64,000 bases of DNA from Acanthaster planci. Lineage: Eukaryota; Echinodermata; Asteroidea; Valvatida; Acanthasteridae. Within the stretch, counting starts at the first letter, position 1; the number at the start of each line of letters is the position of its first letter. Shown here piece after piece: positions 23,654 to 36,642 of the stretch. Location of the stretch: positions 478,491 to 542,490 of the forward strand of contig NW_019091642.1 in NCBI RefSeq assembly GCF_001949145.1. The letters run 5' to 3'. A program made the position numbers and the translations under genes. The notes under the pieces are model-generated. The model did no database searches and was not told the origin of the DNA. It worked only from the letters and a program-made list of their open reading frames with translations.

Positions 23654-25712
23654 CCCCAATGGTCATGATGAAATAATTACGCCATCAGGTTTATTTAGTG
23701 AATTAGTTGTTCACATTTACAAAAGAATGCAAAAAAGGCTTCTGTTCTGTAAACAAATAGACAGATAAGCTCCAGTTTGTGAAATACGATTGTTAATGTG
23801 GTGGGTAAAAGCATGACCAACTTTCCACTTTTGCATGGTCAGCCAGACACCCACTGGACATACATAGATGTACCCTGGTGTTGTGTAGCCTGGCATTTTT
23901 GATGCAAGTCTACCGGGTACAATGTACATTTTGGACAATGCGGCACACATACCTGTACATGTATGGGAAAATAATGGTGATTTAGGGAAAAATACAGGTA
24001 CATTAAATGCTCTAGTCTGAGGAGTAACGAGATGGAAGTAAGGGGTTTGAGGAAGGAAAAAAAAGTTACAGATAGTAAAGAAAAGACGATTTTTGTACAT
24101 GTCAATACATGTACACATGTCTGGATTCATGCTCTTTACAATATGTTCATTCTTGACAAGGATTTTCAAGCCTTTCAAATCTTAACCATGAGGAATCAAA
24201 CAATATCTGAGATATCTTTAATTATAGCATATGATGGCCTATGCAGTGGAAGTTGTTGATTTAACTAACTTAGCCAACATGCACAAAATAGAGCTTCAGT
24301 GGACTTAAAACTTTTAGCAGGAAAGGCACACCCACACACAGCTGTAGACAAAATGTTATTACAAATACACCTCTATAGTTGTGACACATTATTTGAATTA
24401 CTGATGACTTACACGCACAGGCTGCAAGCAGTGTTATCACATGGCCAAGCTTCTCAGCTGTCATCATTCCCATCACATATGGCTTTCATCAATGCAGACA
24501 AAATGCCAGAAACCTGGATAATATGACACAAAAAAAGGACACAAGTCTTCAGTAGAAGAATTTTTTTTCTAAATATCACACTCATGATTTATGATAATGA
24601 TGCTGTGGGAACAATTTACATGACGAACACACTATTCCCATTCAATGTTAAGTTTCACAGACATGTACATACATGTACATGTACATAAATTGTTCATCTT
24701 GATAGACAGTGGGCATTCCCACAAGTAATCTTTGATACTAGTCCTGAAATTATCTGAAATACAATCAACCAAGGTTACAACAAATACATGTATTTGGACA
24801 ATGAGTAGCCATGTATAGCTACATGTAGGCCTGGGTACGAGTAGGAGGAGAATATATCGTAGGTTCATAGGGTCAGCGAACATTACAGACAATAATTCCC
24901 ACAGGCACAAGAGATGGAAGACAGCTAGTGACCACATACCGGTACATGAATGCTGGGGATGGGCAAGGGTATTTGATACATTGTACATTTGGATATTTGA
25001 GATGTGGCAGAGACAATAGCATGAGGTACGACATTTGTATTTGGCTTGGATAAAAATCTGTCGTATTTATTCCGAATTTACCCACTTCAAATAGCGCACC
25101 TGTCTGCCACGTCTCACACTGGCTAATGTAGGTCAGCTGGTTACTGAGTGCCTACATTTAATTAATCACAAAGTCTTGGGTTAACTTAAATGTACATGTA
25201 GTCTTGTGTTAACTCACACTAACTTACTAACTGTTAACTAACTTTTAATAATCCCATATTCTAATACAAATCCAAACATTTCAAAACTTCAATGTATGAC
25301 CAGCTTAAAAAAAGATTAATCATTTTATTGTTGATGATGCTTTGTCCCAATTACGGCTTCAGTCTCAAGTATAATTCTAACAATGTTGTAGTTTGGCTGG
25401 CCCTACTTGGTTTACAAATTACTTCAGAAAATTCCTCAAATTTTACCAGGTTTTTGGCTTTTTTCAAACCTGATAGACAGCATAAATATGCCAAACGGGC
25501 ATTTCATCCATCATATAAAGAAAAACTACATGTAGATAGCCCTGGTATGTGTGCTATATCATGGTTGAATAAAACATTTCGCCATGGTCGATGTTGATGA
25601 TGCATCATAGCCGATTACATGTACCGATAGTATAAATGCCAATAAACGTACATGTACATGTATGTATGTAATGTATGTTCATGTACACTGACACACTACT
25701 GTATACCATAGG

Positions 25713-25941
25713 CAGTGGCGTATTTTACTAATGGGAGGGCACAAAGGGGGCACCCTGCAGCATCTTATGGGGGCGCACCAGCTTTCAGTGGTGTGGTCTT
25801 TAGGGCAAGTTTTTGTTAGCCTTGTTCCATATCCATTCATCTGGTTTTTTTTCAGTGGAGGGGGGAAGCACCTGGGGGAGCGGCATCAGGAATTTGTGGG
25901 GGTACATGCTCCCAAGACCCGCCTCCGTGGCTATGCCACTG
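25713..25941. mobile_element. hAT-like MITE with 8-bp target-site duplication
   Basis: The element begins CAGTGGCGTA and ends with the complement of CAGTGGCATAG, which is a typical hAT terminus. It is flanked by ACCATAGG (25705-25712) and ACCAAAGG (25942-25949), which match at seven of eight positions, fitting the 8-bp duplication of hAT elements. Length 229 bp, no coding sequence. Confidence 0.75.
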
Positions 25942-26729
25942 ACCAAAGGCAAATGTTTGATCAGTTTTGCCATGTAATTGCATATTAAGCCATTTTTTGG
26001 CCAGTCCAGCCACAAACTAACGTGAGTGATCATATAGTCGCCAGGTCCCTTATTTTGCCACTTACTGTGAGTGTGAAAACCAATTAGACTTGACAATAGG
26101 TAGCGAAATCTGGGACCTGGTGACTATCCGCCCTTTGCTGAAGTGCACCCTTAAAAGCAAAAGAAAGTCAGACTAGTACGAAGTTTTCCAACTGGGTTCC
26201 TGCATACGTCCCGCGTGCACGCGAAGACCACACATTCCAGAAAAAATTTACTGTGCATACTCAGCATACCCTGAGTCAAATGAGCACACAACTTGTGCAC
26301 CTATGTGGTAAGTTTGTACCGGTACCAAAGGACTGTCAATTTCATTTAAAAAAATGCCCTTTTTTGTTCCTGCTCGGAACGGATACGGTCAGGCACATGA
26401 CAGACGGGGCAATAATTAAGGTGTAACAACATCAATGACGAACTGGAAATTTACCAACATGCACACAAAAAAACTGCTTCACGTAATGTGAACATGTACA
26501 GTGTACCGGTATCTATTAAAAGCAAGGAACATCTTCAGCAAGGTTCCTGCTGTTCTAAACTAAAAGTAAAACCTTATCACACGGTGAAAAGGTTTGGTGA
26601 AAAGATTTAAACCATGGCAAGGACTGAGGAACATTACCTAACCAGGCAGACGTGACCACTGCCTCACACTCAGGCCTTCATGTATGTTATAGGCCTACAT
26701 GTATACAACGTACATAATATGGGATCAGG

Positions 26730-28352
26730 TCAACTGGGACCCAAACCAACTCGGATCCATTCCAACTCAGACCCATGCCAACTCGGACCCAGGACCAACT
26801 CGGACCCACGCCAACTCGGACCCATTGAGTCATATGGTTGCACTACATCAAATACGCGCCCGTAAACCAAAATAGTGCCGACTCTTGGACCTCGCCAAGA
26901 GGTTGGCCTTCTTTTTTTCACTGGAAATTCAAGATAATTTTTTTTCGCTGGAAATTCAAATTATGGCCAAATTGATCACTTTTTGTTTAAATTTTATGAA
27001 CTTTGCCTTTTCCCGAAGATACCCCCTTAATAGTAGTAAAACTATGCGCTCATATGAATGTAGCTGCCCACCTCTATCCGAAATAGGCCCGTAATGTGGG
27101 GCTTTTTGTGAAAGAAATACTCTGAACTGGAAACTATCAATCCCAAATTCGGGTTTTATATTAACAATTTTATGATCCCTCGTGATTATGGCACGTCTTA
27201 TTGTAAAAAAAAAGTGGGATCACAAAATATCAATAATGAGCTCGCAAGCAGACAAACGACACTTCAAAACCGTCTCCAAGTTTAAGACAATAGGAAATAT
27301 TCCACATTTTTATTTTAAAATGATTTGATTTGTGTTGTTCAAAATTACCAACCTATTTGCGTTATTTGGACAGTCAGTTTAGGCCTGTATGGATAAATTC
27401 CTCTATCTGCCTAAATTTTGAAGGTATTCGGGGGGGGGGGGATTGGGGCATGGTGGAGGTGTAAGACTTGCCAGGCCAAAAAAATTTGAAAAGTGAGGTG
27501 GGAGATAACACCATGAGACACTGTAAAAGGTCAGTGTTCGTGATATTGATGTATATCTGCAGTATGTGTTGTACGCATGCAGCATCTCTTATGTACATCA
27601 AAAGGCCTATCTGTAGCTTTTTATTGCAACAAAGACTTTGGGGGCTGTTTGGTAAAGGTTCATTCGATTTCTTCTATTGATCTGGAGTGCCAAAAAAACT
27701 TCGAAGAAAGGGCGTCAATGATTTGGTTCTGTCAATCACACTCCAAAAGCTGCTCCCATTGGTTGTCCCAAGCTCCCACTCCCCGATCATAGGGTTTCAA
27801 GAATGGAAGGTGACAAAATCAGTCTTTGTGGTCAATCACGCCGTTACCTCGGAAGCTACTAGCCGATTAAGATTCCAGATTACAAACGGCAAATAAAGGA
27901 AAAAGGAAATGTGCCTCCATAAAAATACGCCGCTTGTCGGTTACTTTTTCACTCGTTTCAAGACATCACTGATATCAAATCTAGTCCTGTACAGTTTTTC
28001 AGCCACCATGCCTGTTCAAACTTTAAAACTGAGAAATTCTGGAAAGCCTGTGCCGCTGTTTCCCCGCATTACGTTTATTCAAGAGGACGTCACATCTCGG
28101 CAGCATGCAGCGCAAAAGTGTCATTTACCAAATGCTAAAATGTAAAAGTGGACAAAATCAATTTTTCAACAAGTTAATCACGCTCCTGGGGTTGGGGCCG
28201 AGTTGGCTCAGGGTGGGTCCGAGTTGGTCGTAGGTCCGAGTTAGTTTTGGGTCCGAGTTGGCACGGGTCCGAGTTGGTTGTGGGTCCAAGTTGGCATGGG
28301 TTTGAGTTGGCATGGGTCCGAGTTGGTTTGGGTCCGAGTTGACTCAAACCAT
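26730..28352. mobile_element. Composite element with minisatellite inverted ends
   Basis: The left end (about 26730-26830) is an array of CCAACTCGGACC-like units. The right end (about 28190-28352) is an array of the complementary GGTCCGAGTTGG units. Together they form long inverted ends around a 1.4-kb centre that includes a dispersed repeat copy (26835-27275). No transposase-like frame was found in the centre. Either a foldback transposon or two independent arrays. Confidence 0.6.
26835..27275 (+). repeat. Dispersed repeat family R, copy a
   Basis: Begins TTGCACTACATCAAATACGC and shares with copies at 37771-38110 and 39615-40095 the ordered words GAGGTTGGCCT, CACTGGAAATTCAA, AGTAGTAAAACTATGCGCTC, CCTCTATCC, GTGAAAGAAATAC, AAATTCGGG and GTGGGATCACAAAAT. 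No transposase. Confidence 0.65.
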
Positions 28353-28932
28353 GGAGAAATAAAACACACCCATTTGCCTACACATGACATGCACGAACAA
28401 GACCCTGAGCAACAGACATGACACGACGGAATCCTGGCCCACTAACACGAACAATCATCATGACTGTAAACCCAACAGAAACATGAAATCTACTCACCTT
28501 CAACACCATTGGTGATGTGATGGCTAAAAACGATATAGGCCTAAAACCAGAGACAAATCATGCAAATTATGTGTACGATCAGATCCAAGATGATGGACGT
28601 GGTCCGGCGGGTTACAGTGACAGTGTACACGTGTATCAATACATTGTGATCGGCCCTATGTACAGCATACGGTGATATTAACAGGAAGTCAACGACTTTA
28701 TGCCATAGACAATAAATGACATGGTTTTCACGTTCAATATATGGTCAATATATGAGCGCAAAGCCAGACAATAACTGTTATTACATGTATATGCACATAG
28801 TATCAGCGCTCAGCTGACGAAGCGCAACCAGGCAATGATATGGCGCCCACATGTACGAGCGCGCATACACATACCAATACGTGTAAAAAACAGCATGCAC
28901 TGATACAAGTTAGTTCAAGGCCGTTTGCCTAT

Positions 28933-29079
28933 GGAAGCCGGATAGTGCCAAGGTTAATATTTTTGCGTAGGGAGTTTAATACTTTTTTGACAAATTACGT
29001 GGCGGCCGCCAGATAATTTGTCAAAAAAATAATACACCCCCTACGCAAAAAATATTAACCCTGGCACTATCCGGCTTCC
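28933..29079. repeat. Near-perfect 147-bp hairpin
   Basis: The left arm (28933-28998) starts GGAAGCCGGATAGTGCCA and the right arm (29013-29079) ends with its complement TGGCACTATCCGGCTTCC. The arms pair over about 65 bases with few mismatches, leaving a short loop centred on GGCGGCCGCC. It could be a foldback MITE or palindromic insertion. Confidence 0.85.
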
Positions 29080-31787
29080 GTACTACCCGGCTTCCATATT
29101 TGCGCGACATCGACTAGCCGCCAATCGCGCTTTTCTTTGTGCAGGGGGAATTTGCATAATTTCCAAGCTCAAACTCAGCCCCGTGAGGCTTTAACGTCAT
29201 GGTCAGACAATTCCTCGATATTACTGTGGATATAGATCCGCCACATAATTACATGGTTTAATTCAATGAACACCATGTGTAGATTCACGGATGGATATAA
29301 AAAAAACAAGACTCTCTCAACGACAATGTCATTACTAACAGTGGCCTAAGGCAAACTACGCAGCGCTACACTATCTCTGCTACATACATTGTACATATGT
29401 CCATGTACATGCATGTCCCGACCTAGTGCCAGCTACATGTATTTTACTAGGGAGATGTAAATATTTTGACAAATCATTGGCTTTCTTTAATTCATATCAC
29501 TGCACGTAATAATTCAATGTTCAAGGATTTATTGACCATTGGGCCCTCTTCATTGACAGCAGAATAGAGATTTTGTGCCTTTTTCCAGTTTTGAAAATAT
29601 GACTGAAATGTGACAAAGCAATGTGAACGGAAGTTGTGACATACTCTGTTCAATTTAGCTTTAAATCAATAGATCAATTTGATTTATTCAAACAAGAGAC
29701 TTCTTAGAAAAGTCAAACCCTTTGTTTCTGTAATGATGCTAGTTAATGAAAGGGTTTTGAAACAAAAGGCCAGAAATTAAATCACAACATCAAATTGAGT
29801 AGCTCTACCATGTAATTCATTATAAACCTTACATCTGTACCAGTTTAAACTCAGAGACAATTTCCGGTCTGTTAAAATTCCATTAAATTATACACAGCTT
29901 TGTACAACTGGTATTCACATTTCGCAAATTCTATCCCTCAAAGCACACAAATTATCCTAAATCATGAAAAACAAATTCGGAAGAAGACTGACATGACTTA
30001 ATCAGTTTGTGATGAAAACGGTGCCGTGTATAGTTAGATTTAGTAATGACCAAGTTCAATGGTAAGTTCTTTGTCCTCATGAAGACAGCAAGAGTTTGAC
30101 GGATGGACAACCTGGAAACACTGTTATAGTGACAATATTTTTCTGCTTCAGACTTAAAACTCTGGGAATATTCAACAATTACAAGTTTGCACTTCTTATA
30201 AACCGATTTTCAGCTGTTATGCACTGCAGGGCATTGTCTAATTGTGCAGTCAGAAGGCACACTCGTGACCCATGTTCATATACAACCAAACCTTCCCGCA
30301 GGAAAGGCTGTTAAACAAGGACAGTTTATATACATGTAAAGTGCACTTAAGAATTCTTAAAGTACAGGTTCTTGATGATCTCACACTGCTGGTGAAAATA
30401 CAAAATGATTCTTTGAAAGTCACACGTAACGGTACATTTTTCAATGTAGCTTTAACAAAATGAAAATGTGCAAAACGAATAAAACAAATGTTAAATGGTT
30501 GTAAAAACTATTGAAACAGAAAGCCATGGTCAAATGAGCACGCAGGCTGAATCAGGATAAACTAATTAAAAAGACAGGAAAAATGCAAAAACAAATTAAT
30601 ACATGTAGGTACTTGTCGGTCACCGGAATTAAGCAAAATTCAGACAACTGCAAGTAAATTACATGTACATTTAGTACATTGTACATTAATGCTTTCAAGG
30701 CTTTAAATTATTTTCATTTCTTTTAACTACATGTAAATAAGGAGTATTCAACCAATATTCTGTGAATTTCCCTAGACTTGTGAGCAAATTTGCAGAATGC
30801 TGCATAATTATTTGTTCCATCTGTGATTATTGTTTATCACTGACCTGAATTTGTGGGTATTGACAAAAGTCCACACACGTCCAAACATGTACCTGTAATC
30901 AAACCCCTCTTTTCCTACCTGTCAACCTATGTGGGCAGGTTTCATTAATAAAAAAATTTTTTTTAAATTTCTCCCTAAAAATACTTGGAAAGCAAATTTT
31001 TTTGCTGCTCCTCAAAAGCAGAGCCCCAGAAAAAAAGCAAAATCCACAACCGAGTAGAAAATAAAACATCAACCTAATGATTTAACATTAATTACACAGT
31101 TGAATTATGTACATCAACCCTAAAAATACAATTGTACAATTTACATAATTGACAAATTTTTAATGTAACAGCACCCATGGGTACAAGTCTATTATTATAT
31201 TCATTAAGCAAGGTATACGCAATATGCTATTCTTGGGTGCCACACCTGAAAACAAATTAGACTGAAACTACCGTGAATGTTTCAGCCTTGGAGCCTAACT
31301 TGGTGCTTTACATCTTTTTTGTTGGTTACAATAAAAAGAACTTTGTTTATGGAAAAATTCTTTTTACTGCCTTATCCTCTAAAAGCCTTTTATGTACATG
31401 CGGGTTATTTTCGGCCTGTTTTCATTCAAAAATGTGCAATTGGAATTTTAAAGTTCAGTTATGGTATCCCCACTGTGCATTCTTCATCAAGTGTTAATTT
31501 ACAATGTAGAGCAGCATGTCCTGAAATCATGTTGGCATGCTGTGAGGCAGCTGAAGAAGGACGCTGAAGTACATGTACATTTACTTATCTGTGTGCATAA
31601 ATGGTGTGGGGTGTGATCAATTTGTAACTGAATGTGCACAAAACCTGTAACGTCCTCAACTAGGCACATCTGAGCATCAGTATCTAAAATGCTGCTCAGA
31701 TATTCCTAAAGCATGGTAAGGCTATGGCACTTTCTGCACTCTAATAGGCTACGTTATACATGTACATGCCTACTGATTGGCAGAGTG
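29080..31787. other. 3' side of the zinc-finger gene, no further gene seen
   Basis: AT-rich sequence with TACATGTA tracts. The last part is presumably the 3' UTR of the zinc-finger gene that ends at 31788. No convincing coding frame or RNA gene. Confidence 0.3.
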
Positions 31788-34676
31788 TTATGTTAGCATA
31801 ATGTCAGATTCTGCTATGCATGTATTTGCTGACACATCATCAACGGCAGTTTGGTCCTCGTTTGGGTTGATGTCAAGAGCAGCTGTCAACTTCTCTTCCT
31901 CCAAGTCAGCCAACCCTTCACTACCAACATAGGTCTGCTGAATCTCTCCATCTGCTGAATTTGTGATGCGGTCTTCCAACTGTGAGAAATTACCCAACTC
32001 CTGTAGTCCCCCAACTTCAACTGAAGTGTCCTCCTGCTCCATACCTTCTTCATTTGACTTTTGCACCATTCCCTTTTCCTTGCTCCCATCCTCCTGTGGG
32101 TGACTTTCCAATTTCTTGTCCTTTTTCTGCTTCTTCAGTTTCTTCAGCTTTTTCCTGCCTCCTTGTTTCTTCTGTAGACCTGAATGGTCTTTCAGGTGTG
32201 ACTTCTGGTGTCGTCGCATGTCCACTGGCGAGGCATAAGCCTTGGAGCAGACCTTGCAGACATGCCTCTTGTCCTTAGAGTGCATGCGGAGGAGGTGGCG
32301 GCGCAGGGCACTGTCCCGACGGAAAGCACTATTGCAGACATTACAGGTGAAGGGTCGCTCACCAGTGTGGATGAGCATGTGGTCCTTGAGGTGGGTGAGG
32401 AGTTTGAAGACTTTGTGGCAGATGCCACACTGGAATGGCCGTTCGTTGGTGTGGGTGCGCATGTGAACTTTGATCTCGCTGCGGCTGCGGAAAGGCTTGC
32501 TACAGATGTCACACTTGTACTTGCAGGGACGCCGCTTTTTGGTTCTGCAGATACCAGTAAGAAAATTAAACCGTGAATTGATGCTACATGAATGAATGAC
32601 TGTTGCAATTGGATTTATCCAAATTGAAATAACTCTCCACTTAAGAACTTTTTAAAATGAAACTGCAACTATTTCTCTGTTTTCAAACCTCTGGAGTCAA
32701 ACTCACACACCAATAGATGGACAACATGGATAACAAGATGGATAACATGAACACATGGTTAAACTTCAAATTTTATGACAGTAAAATTAGGACTATTACA
32801 ATAATAGAAGTTTCATTTTAGAGTTTCATCTAAATTTGTTACTCAAAAAAGATTACAACAAGTGCATGTATCTGAATGTATTATTCTAGCTCTACGTGTA
32901 GAAATACAATGTAGGTACATGTACATGTGAATAAACCACCAAATAGTGCAACCATCAAGCCAGATTAAAGAAAAAAACTGCTGTTTGTTCTCCTGAATTG
33001 ATCTGAAGACCATTTTTAGTGGTAAGTACCTAATAGTAATCATTAAAAAAGGGGTGTCAAAAAAATAAAAATGAAACCACACCACACACAAGAAGAAACC
33101 ACGTTTGGTTTTTACTTCTTGACATTTGGCGGTGATTATTTACTTTCCAAGGATTTTTGGCAATCTTGATTTCTTGTCACCACAGCTTGGAGGCTATCAC
33201 TGCTCAATCTCAAAAACTTACTCTTACCCGGTACTTTTACTGTTTCCTCCTTCAGCACCCGTTTCTCCCGAGTTACTTCTGCTTGGCTTTTTCTTAGTTT
33301 TGGAATTGTCTCTGTTACACGAGGTCATCTGATGCCTCTTCAAATCTGACTCCAGTCGATAGTTCTTAGGACAGTTTGGGCAAGCATAGGCCTTGTGAGT
33401 CGCATGCATTCGAATCATGTGCCTTTTGAGCGCACTCGTCTGCCGAAAGCCCTTGTTGCAGACATCACAAACATTGGGTCGAAGGTCATCATGGATCTTC
33501 TTGTGATCATTCAGGTGGCTGACCTGCCGGAAGACTTTGTTGCAGACTGTACAGACGTAAGGCTTTTCTTCAGTATGGACCATGACATGCCGCTGCAGGT
33601 GGCCCTTCTGGATAAAGCCCTTGTTGCAGTATGGACACTTGAAGGGCCGGTCAGCGAGATGGACCTTAGAGTGAAACATCAGGTGGCCTTTATTCTTGTA
33701 TGTTTTGCCACAGGTGCTACAGCTAAAAGGTCTGGGCTCTGTCGAGGCTGGTTTGGGTTTGTTGAATTCAACAGGAAGGCTTCTGTTTGTATCAGTGTGC
33801 ACAATCGCCTTGTCCACTTCTTTATTTTCCTTGTTCTCCAGTGATGTCAACGGTGCATCACTGGTAGCAAAGTTTTCGTCCTCCTGGATGTGACCACAGA
33901 TTTTGGATGTATTTGTCTGAAGGTTCAGAACAGCAAAGTAAGTGATGTTGACATGAGTCTTTTCATGCCGACGCAGGTCAGCCTCCCCACTGTAGCCCCG
34001 GTTGCAGATGGTACACACATAGTGACGTTCCTTGACATGCTTCCGACTTATATGTCGGAAGACGGCACTCTTCTGCCGGAAGCCCATGCCACAGACCTCA
34101 CAGCAATAGGGCTTTTCATTTGTATGAATGCGCTTGTGACAGGTCAGGTGGCTGCTCTGCCGGAAGCTCTTGTTGCACATGTCACAGGCAAAGGGCTTGT
34201 CCTGCGTGTGGATCCGCACATGTCGCTTGAGGTGGCCCAGTTGCAGGAAGCTCTGATTGCAGATCTCACAGGTGTACGGCCGGATGTTGCTGTGCACCTT
34301 CTGATGATACTTGAGGTGGCTCATGCAGGTGTAGGTCTTGCCACACTCACAGACAAAGGGCCTCAGACGGTCAGTGCTGATCACAGCCGGTTCAGGCACC
34401 TGTGGCTTGGTAGCAATCTGCTCTGCCATGTGCTGTATAGTGTCCTCAGCGCTCTCAAACAATTGGCCCAGGACAGCGATGACGTCATCCTCGCGGCTGG
34501 TCAGGGTGTTCCCGCTACTATCCACAATGTTTGTCACATTTCCATGCTTGACAATGGAGATCTCAATCCCTGTGTCTGCCCCAGAGTGCGTATTGTTCGT
34601 ACAGTCTTGGGCACTGACAACAATTGTCTGACTTGTTCCTTCCTCCATGTTTCCACTTGGCCCAGTATCAAAAACT
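31788..34676 (-). CDS. Poly-C2H2 zinc-finger protein (14 fingers, 5+5+4 modules)
   Basis: Two coding exons on the minus strand: 34676-33228 and 32544-31788. The junction is canonical (GG|GTAAGAG donor, CTGCAG|AACC acceptor), and the phases agree (two bases plus one), rebuilding one Gly codon. From the first ATG at 34648 the protein has 725 residues; the frame stays open back to an acceptor at 34677, so a 5' exon may exist. Three clusters of C2H2 fingers lie at about 98-232 (five), 308-444 (five, the last ending RHQMTSC, a degenerate C2HC-like finger) and 483-590 (four). Linkers are of the TGERPF, TQDKPF and TEEKPY type. A Lys-rich stretch (RKKLKKLKKQKKDKK) after the fingers could be a nuclear signal, and the C-terminus is acidic. 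It is probably a nuclear DNA-binding factor; the target is unknown. No KRAB, SCAN or BTB domain was seen. Confidence 0.92.
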
Positions 34677-36642
34677 CTGTAACAAAAACATTTTGGAATA
34701 AAAGGTTAAACTGCTAACAAACAAAATTTACAGCCATAATGTACTATGCGTACATGTTGGACTTGGACAGCTGTGTTCAGTGCGGACCTGGGTCCAATTT
34801 TGTGCTGCTGCTTACCATTAACCAAATTTCTTTGCCAACCATAGCAAAATTTGCTCAATAGTACGTGTAAGTGCATTTCAAGTCAAATATTTCAAGGTTG
34901 CAGTGCTTGGCACAAACATGCATGAGCGCTCAAGCACACAGAAATTTCTACTGTTACATCACTAAGTTCAGCAAATGTTTCCTCCAAGGTTAGCATGCAT
35001 TTTGCTGTGTTTACTGCTTGAGGTCTCCACAAAGTACACAGAGCCTCTAGTGTGAAGTTGTGTGCTTAGCAACACCATGAAATTGGGTCCTTATTCCATT
35101 TCACATTTATGTGAACAAGAAGGGTTAAAAGACTGGTAACATTGTTACTAACAATGACTGCCAACAGTAAAATGTAGTTGAATTTTGTTCTTCTTTCATT
35201 AACACAAGGTGTTCCCCATTTGTTTCGTACTGTACGTCTACATGAATCTTGGGAAGATGGAAAAAGTCCCTCCAACTCAGAAGAATTAGGGAGAAGTACA
35301 TGTAAATAGGAAGTCGGCCCTGCCATCTTATAGCTATGTACATGCGTGCAAGACTCAAACCAATGGAAATTCTTGTTTAGCTCAAATATTACAGTCCTTA
35401 TTCCTATTCCTCTTTAACATTAGTCTTTAACTGATTTGAAATGTATTTTGGTTGTGCTGACAGTGTGTTGACGTTACTTTCATGTTTTGACCATGTTGAC
35501 AGCCTGACAGTGATTAGTTTTCATGGTATTAAGAGAAAGACCCCTTCCCTTGTATTTTTTATAAGCACGACCATAGGCCCAATTAAGCATAGATAGAGAC
35601 ATGCATAAAAAAAAATCATGAGTGAGGTGCTCTTCATTTGGAAACTAATTTTCTTAATAGGAATTTGTGATAAAAATGTTTTTTTCTGCATGCTGTAGTT
35701 CCTCTCTTTAATTTCCAATTTCGGTTTTTTTTTTTTTCAAGTGAAGCCAGCATTAAATTATTTGAAATAAAGCGCAAATAAGAAGAAAGATTTTACATAA
35801 ATATGAATTGAGGTTTTCAGTCAAAATCCACGCTCATTTTCGGGTACAAAATATTCAGTTTGCTCAGCCATGGTGGCTCAGCCATTATCAGCACTACACG
35901 TGTACAACTACTGAAATAGGCCTAATATTAGGCTGCAAAAAACCCAAAACATCCACGCTTCAAATCAGTTTGCTTTGCACAGTCCAATGGGATCAACACT
36001 TAGCTTAGGCCCCCCCCCATATAAAAATATTTCTATGACATGCTCTCGAAGGTCACTTCAACAATAAAACAAAAGAATTTCTTTGAACCCTTATATGCCT
36101 AACCTACATGTAGCAAGAAGTAGCATAATTAGCATGCGATGCCTAGCATACATGCAGGATGTACTTATACTTTACACTAGCATGACTAGCGTTGCAATGC
36201 ACTGCATAGGCCATGGTAAGTTTGCCGCTGTCCGTGAATTGGGCATTTTTAACGCTGTTTTATCCACTTATTCTCATATGAAACTGATAACATAAAAAGT
36301 TAGTTCGGTATATCCCACCTTTTCACATCTAGCCACAACGATGGTGCGAAACTGCACGCCTGTTTGCCAAAATGGTTATTATTATGCAGAATTTTGAAGC
36401 AAAACTCCAAACTTCAACGGGCGTACTCAGAGCGCTGGCGGTCTTTCTTCATCAATTTCGCAGGTTCCTTTTGCTTTTTCGAACAGCCCGTCCACTATTT
36501 AGAGTATACACGGGTACCAGTGAAAGGAAGCATTCGAAATGCACTATGGGATCGATCATGTCGCACACCCGCACGTCACAGACGCATATGCATACTGTAT
36601 GTACGTACATGTACATGTACAGTATGTACACTATTTAATTCT
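34677..36642. other. Upstream region of the zinc-finger gene
   Basis: Presumed 5' exon(s), intron and promoter of the zinc-finger gene, none of which could be pinned down. No convincing coding frame. TACATGTA tracts are present (for example 36604-36622). Confidence 0.3.

Larger units (their letters stand above)
20683..25712. other. Gene-poor stretch upstream of the minus-strand LU gene
   Basis: Should contain the missing signal-peptide exon of the LU gene, but none was identified. Otherwise it holds a 30-bp minisatellite (21757-21992), a direct repeat (23413-23653) and many TACATGTACATGTA tracts (for example 22330-22348 and 24661-24687). Open frames here look like chance. Confidence 0.35.

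Noticed and set aside
15212-28352. CRISPR-like arrays
   Set aside because: All regularly spaced repeats in the window are contiguous tandem minisatellites without unique spacers, and the DNA is eukaryotic.
33890-34717. 275-residue plus-strand open frame
   Set aside because: Antisense shadow of the zinc-finger exon; reading opposite C2H2 codons removes stops. No domain or splice support.
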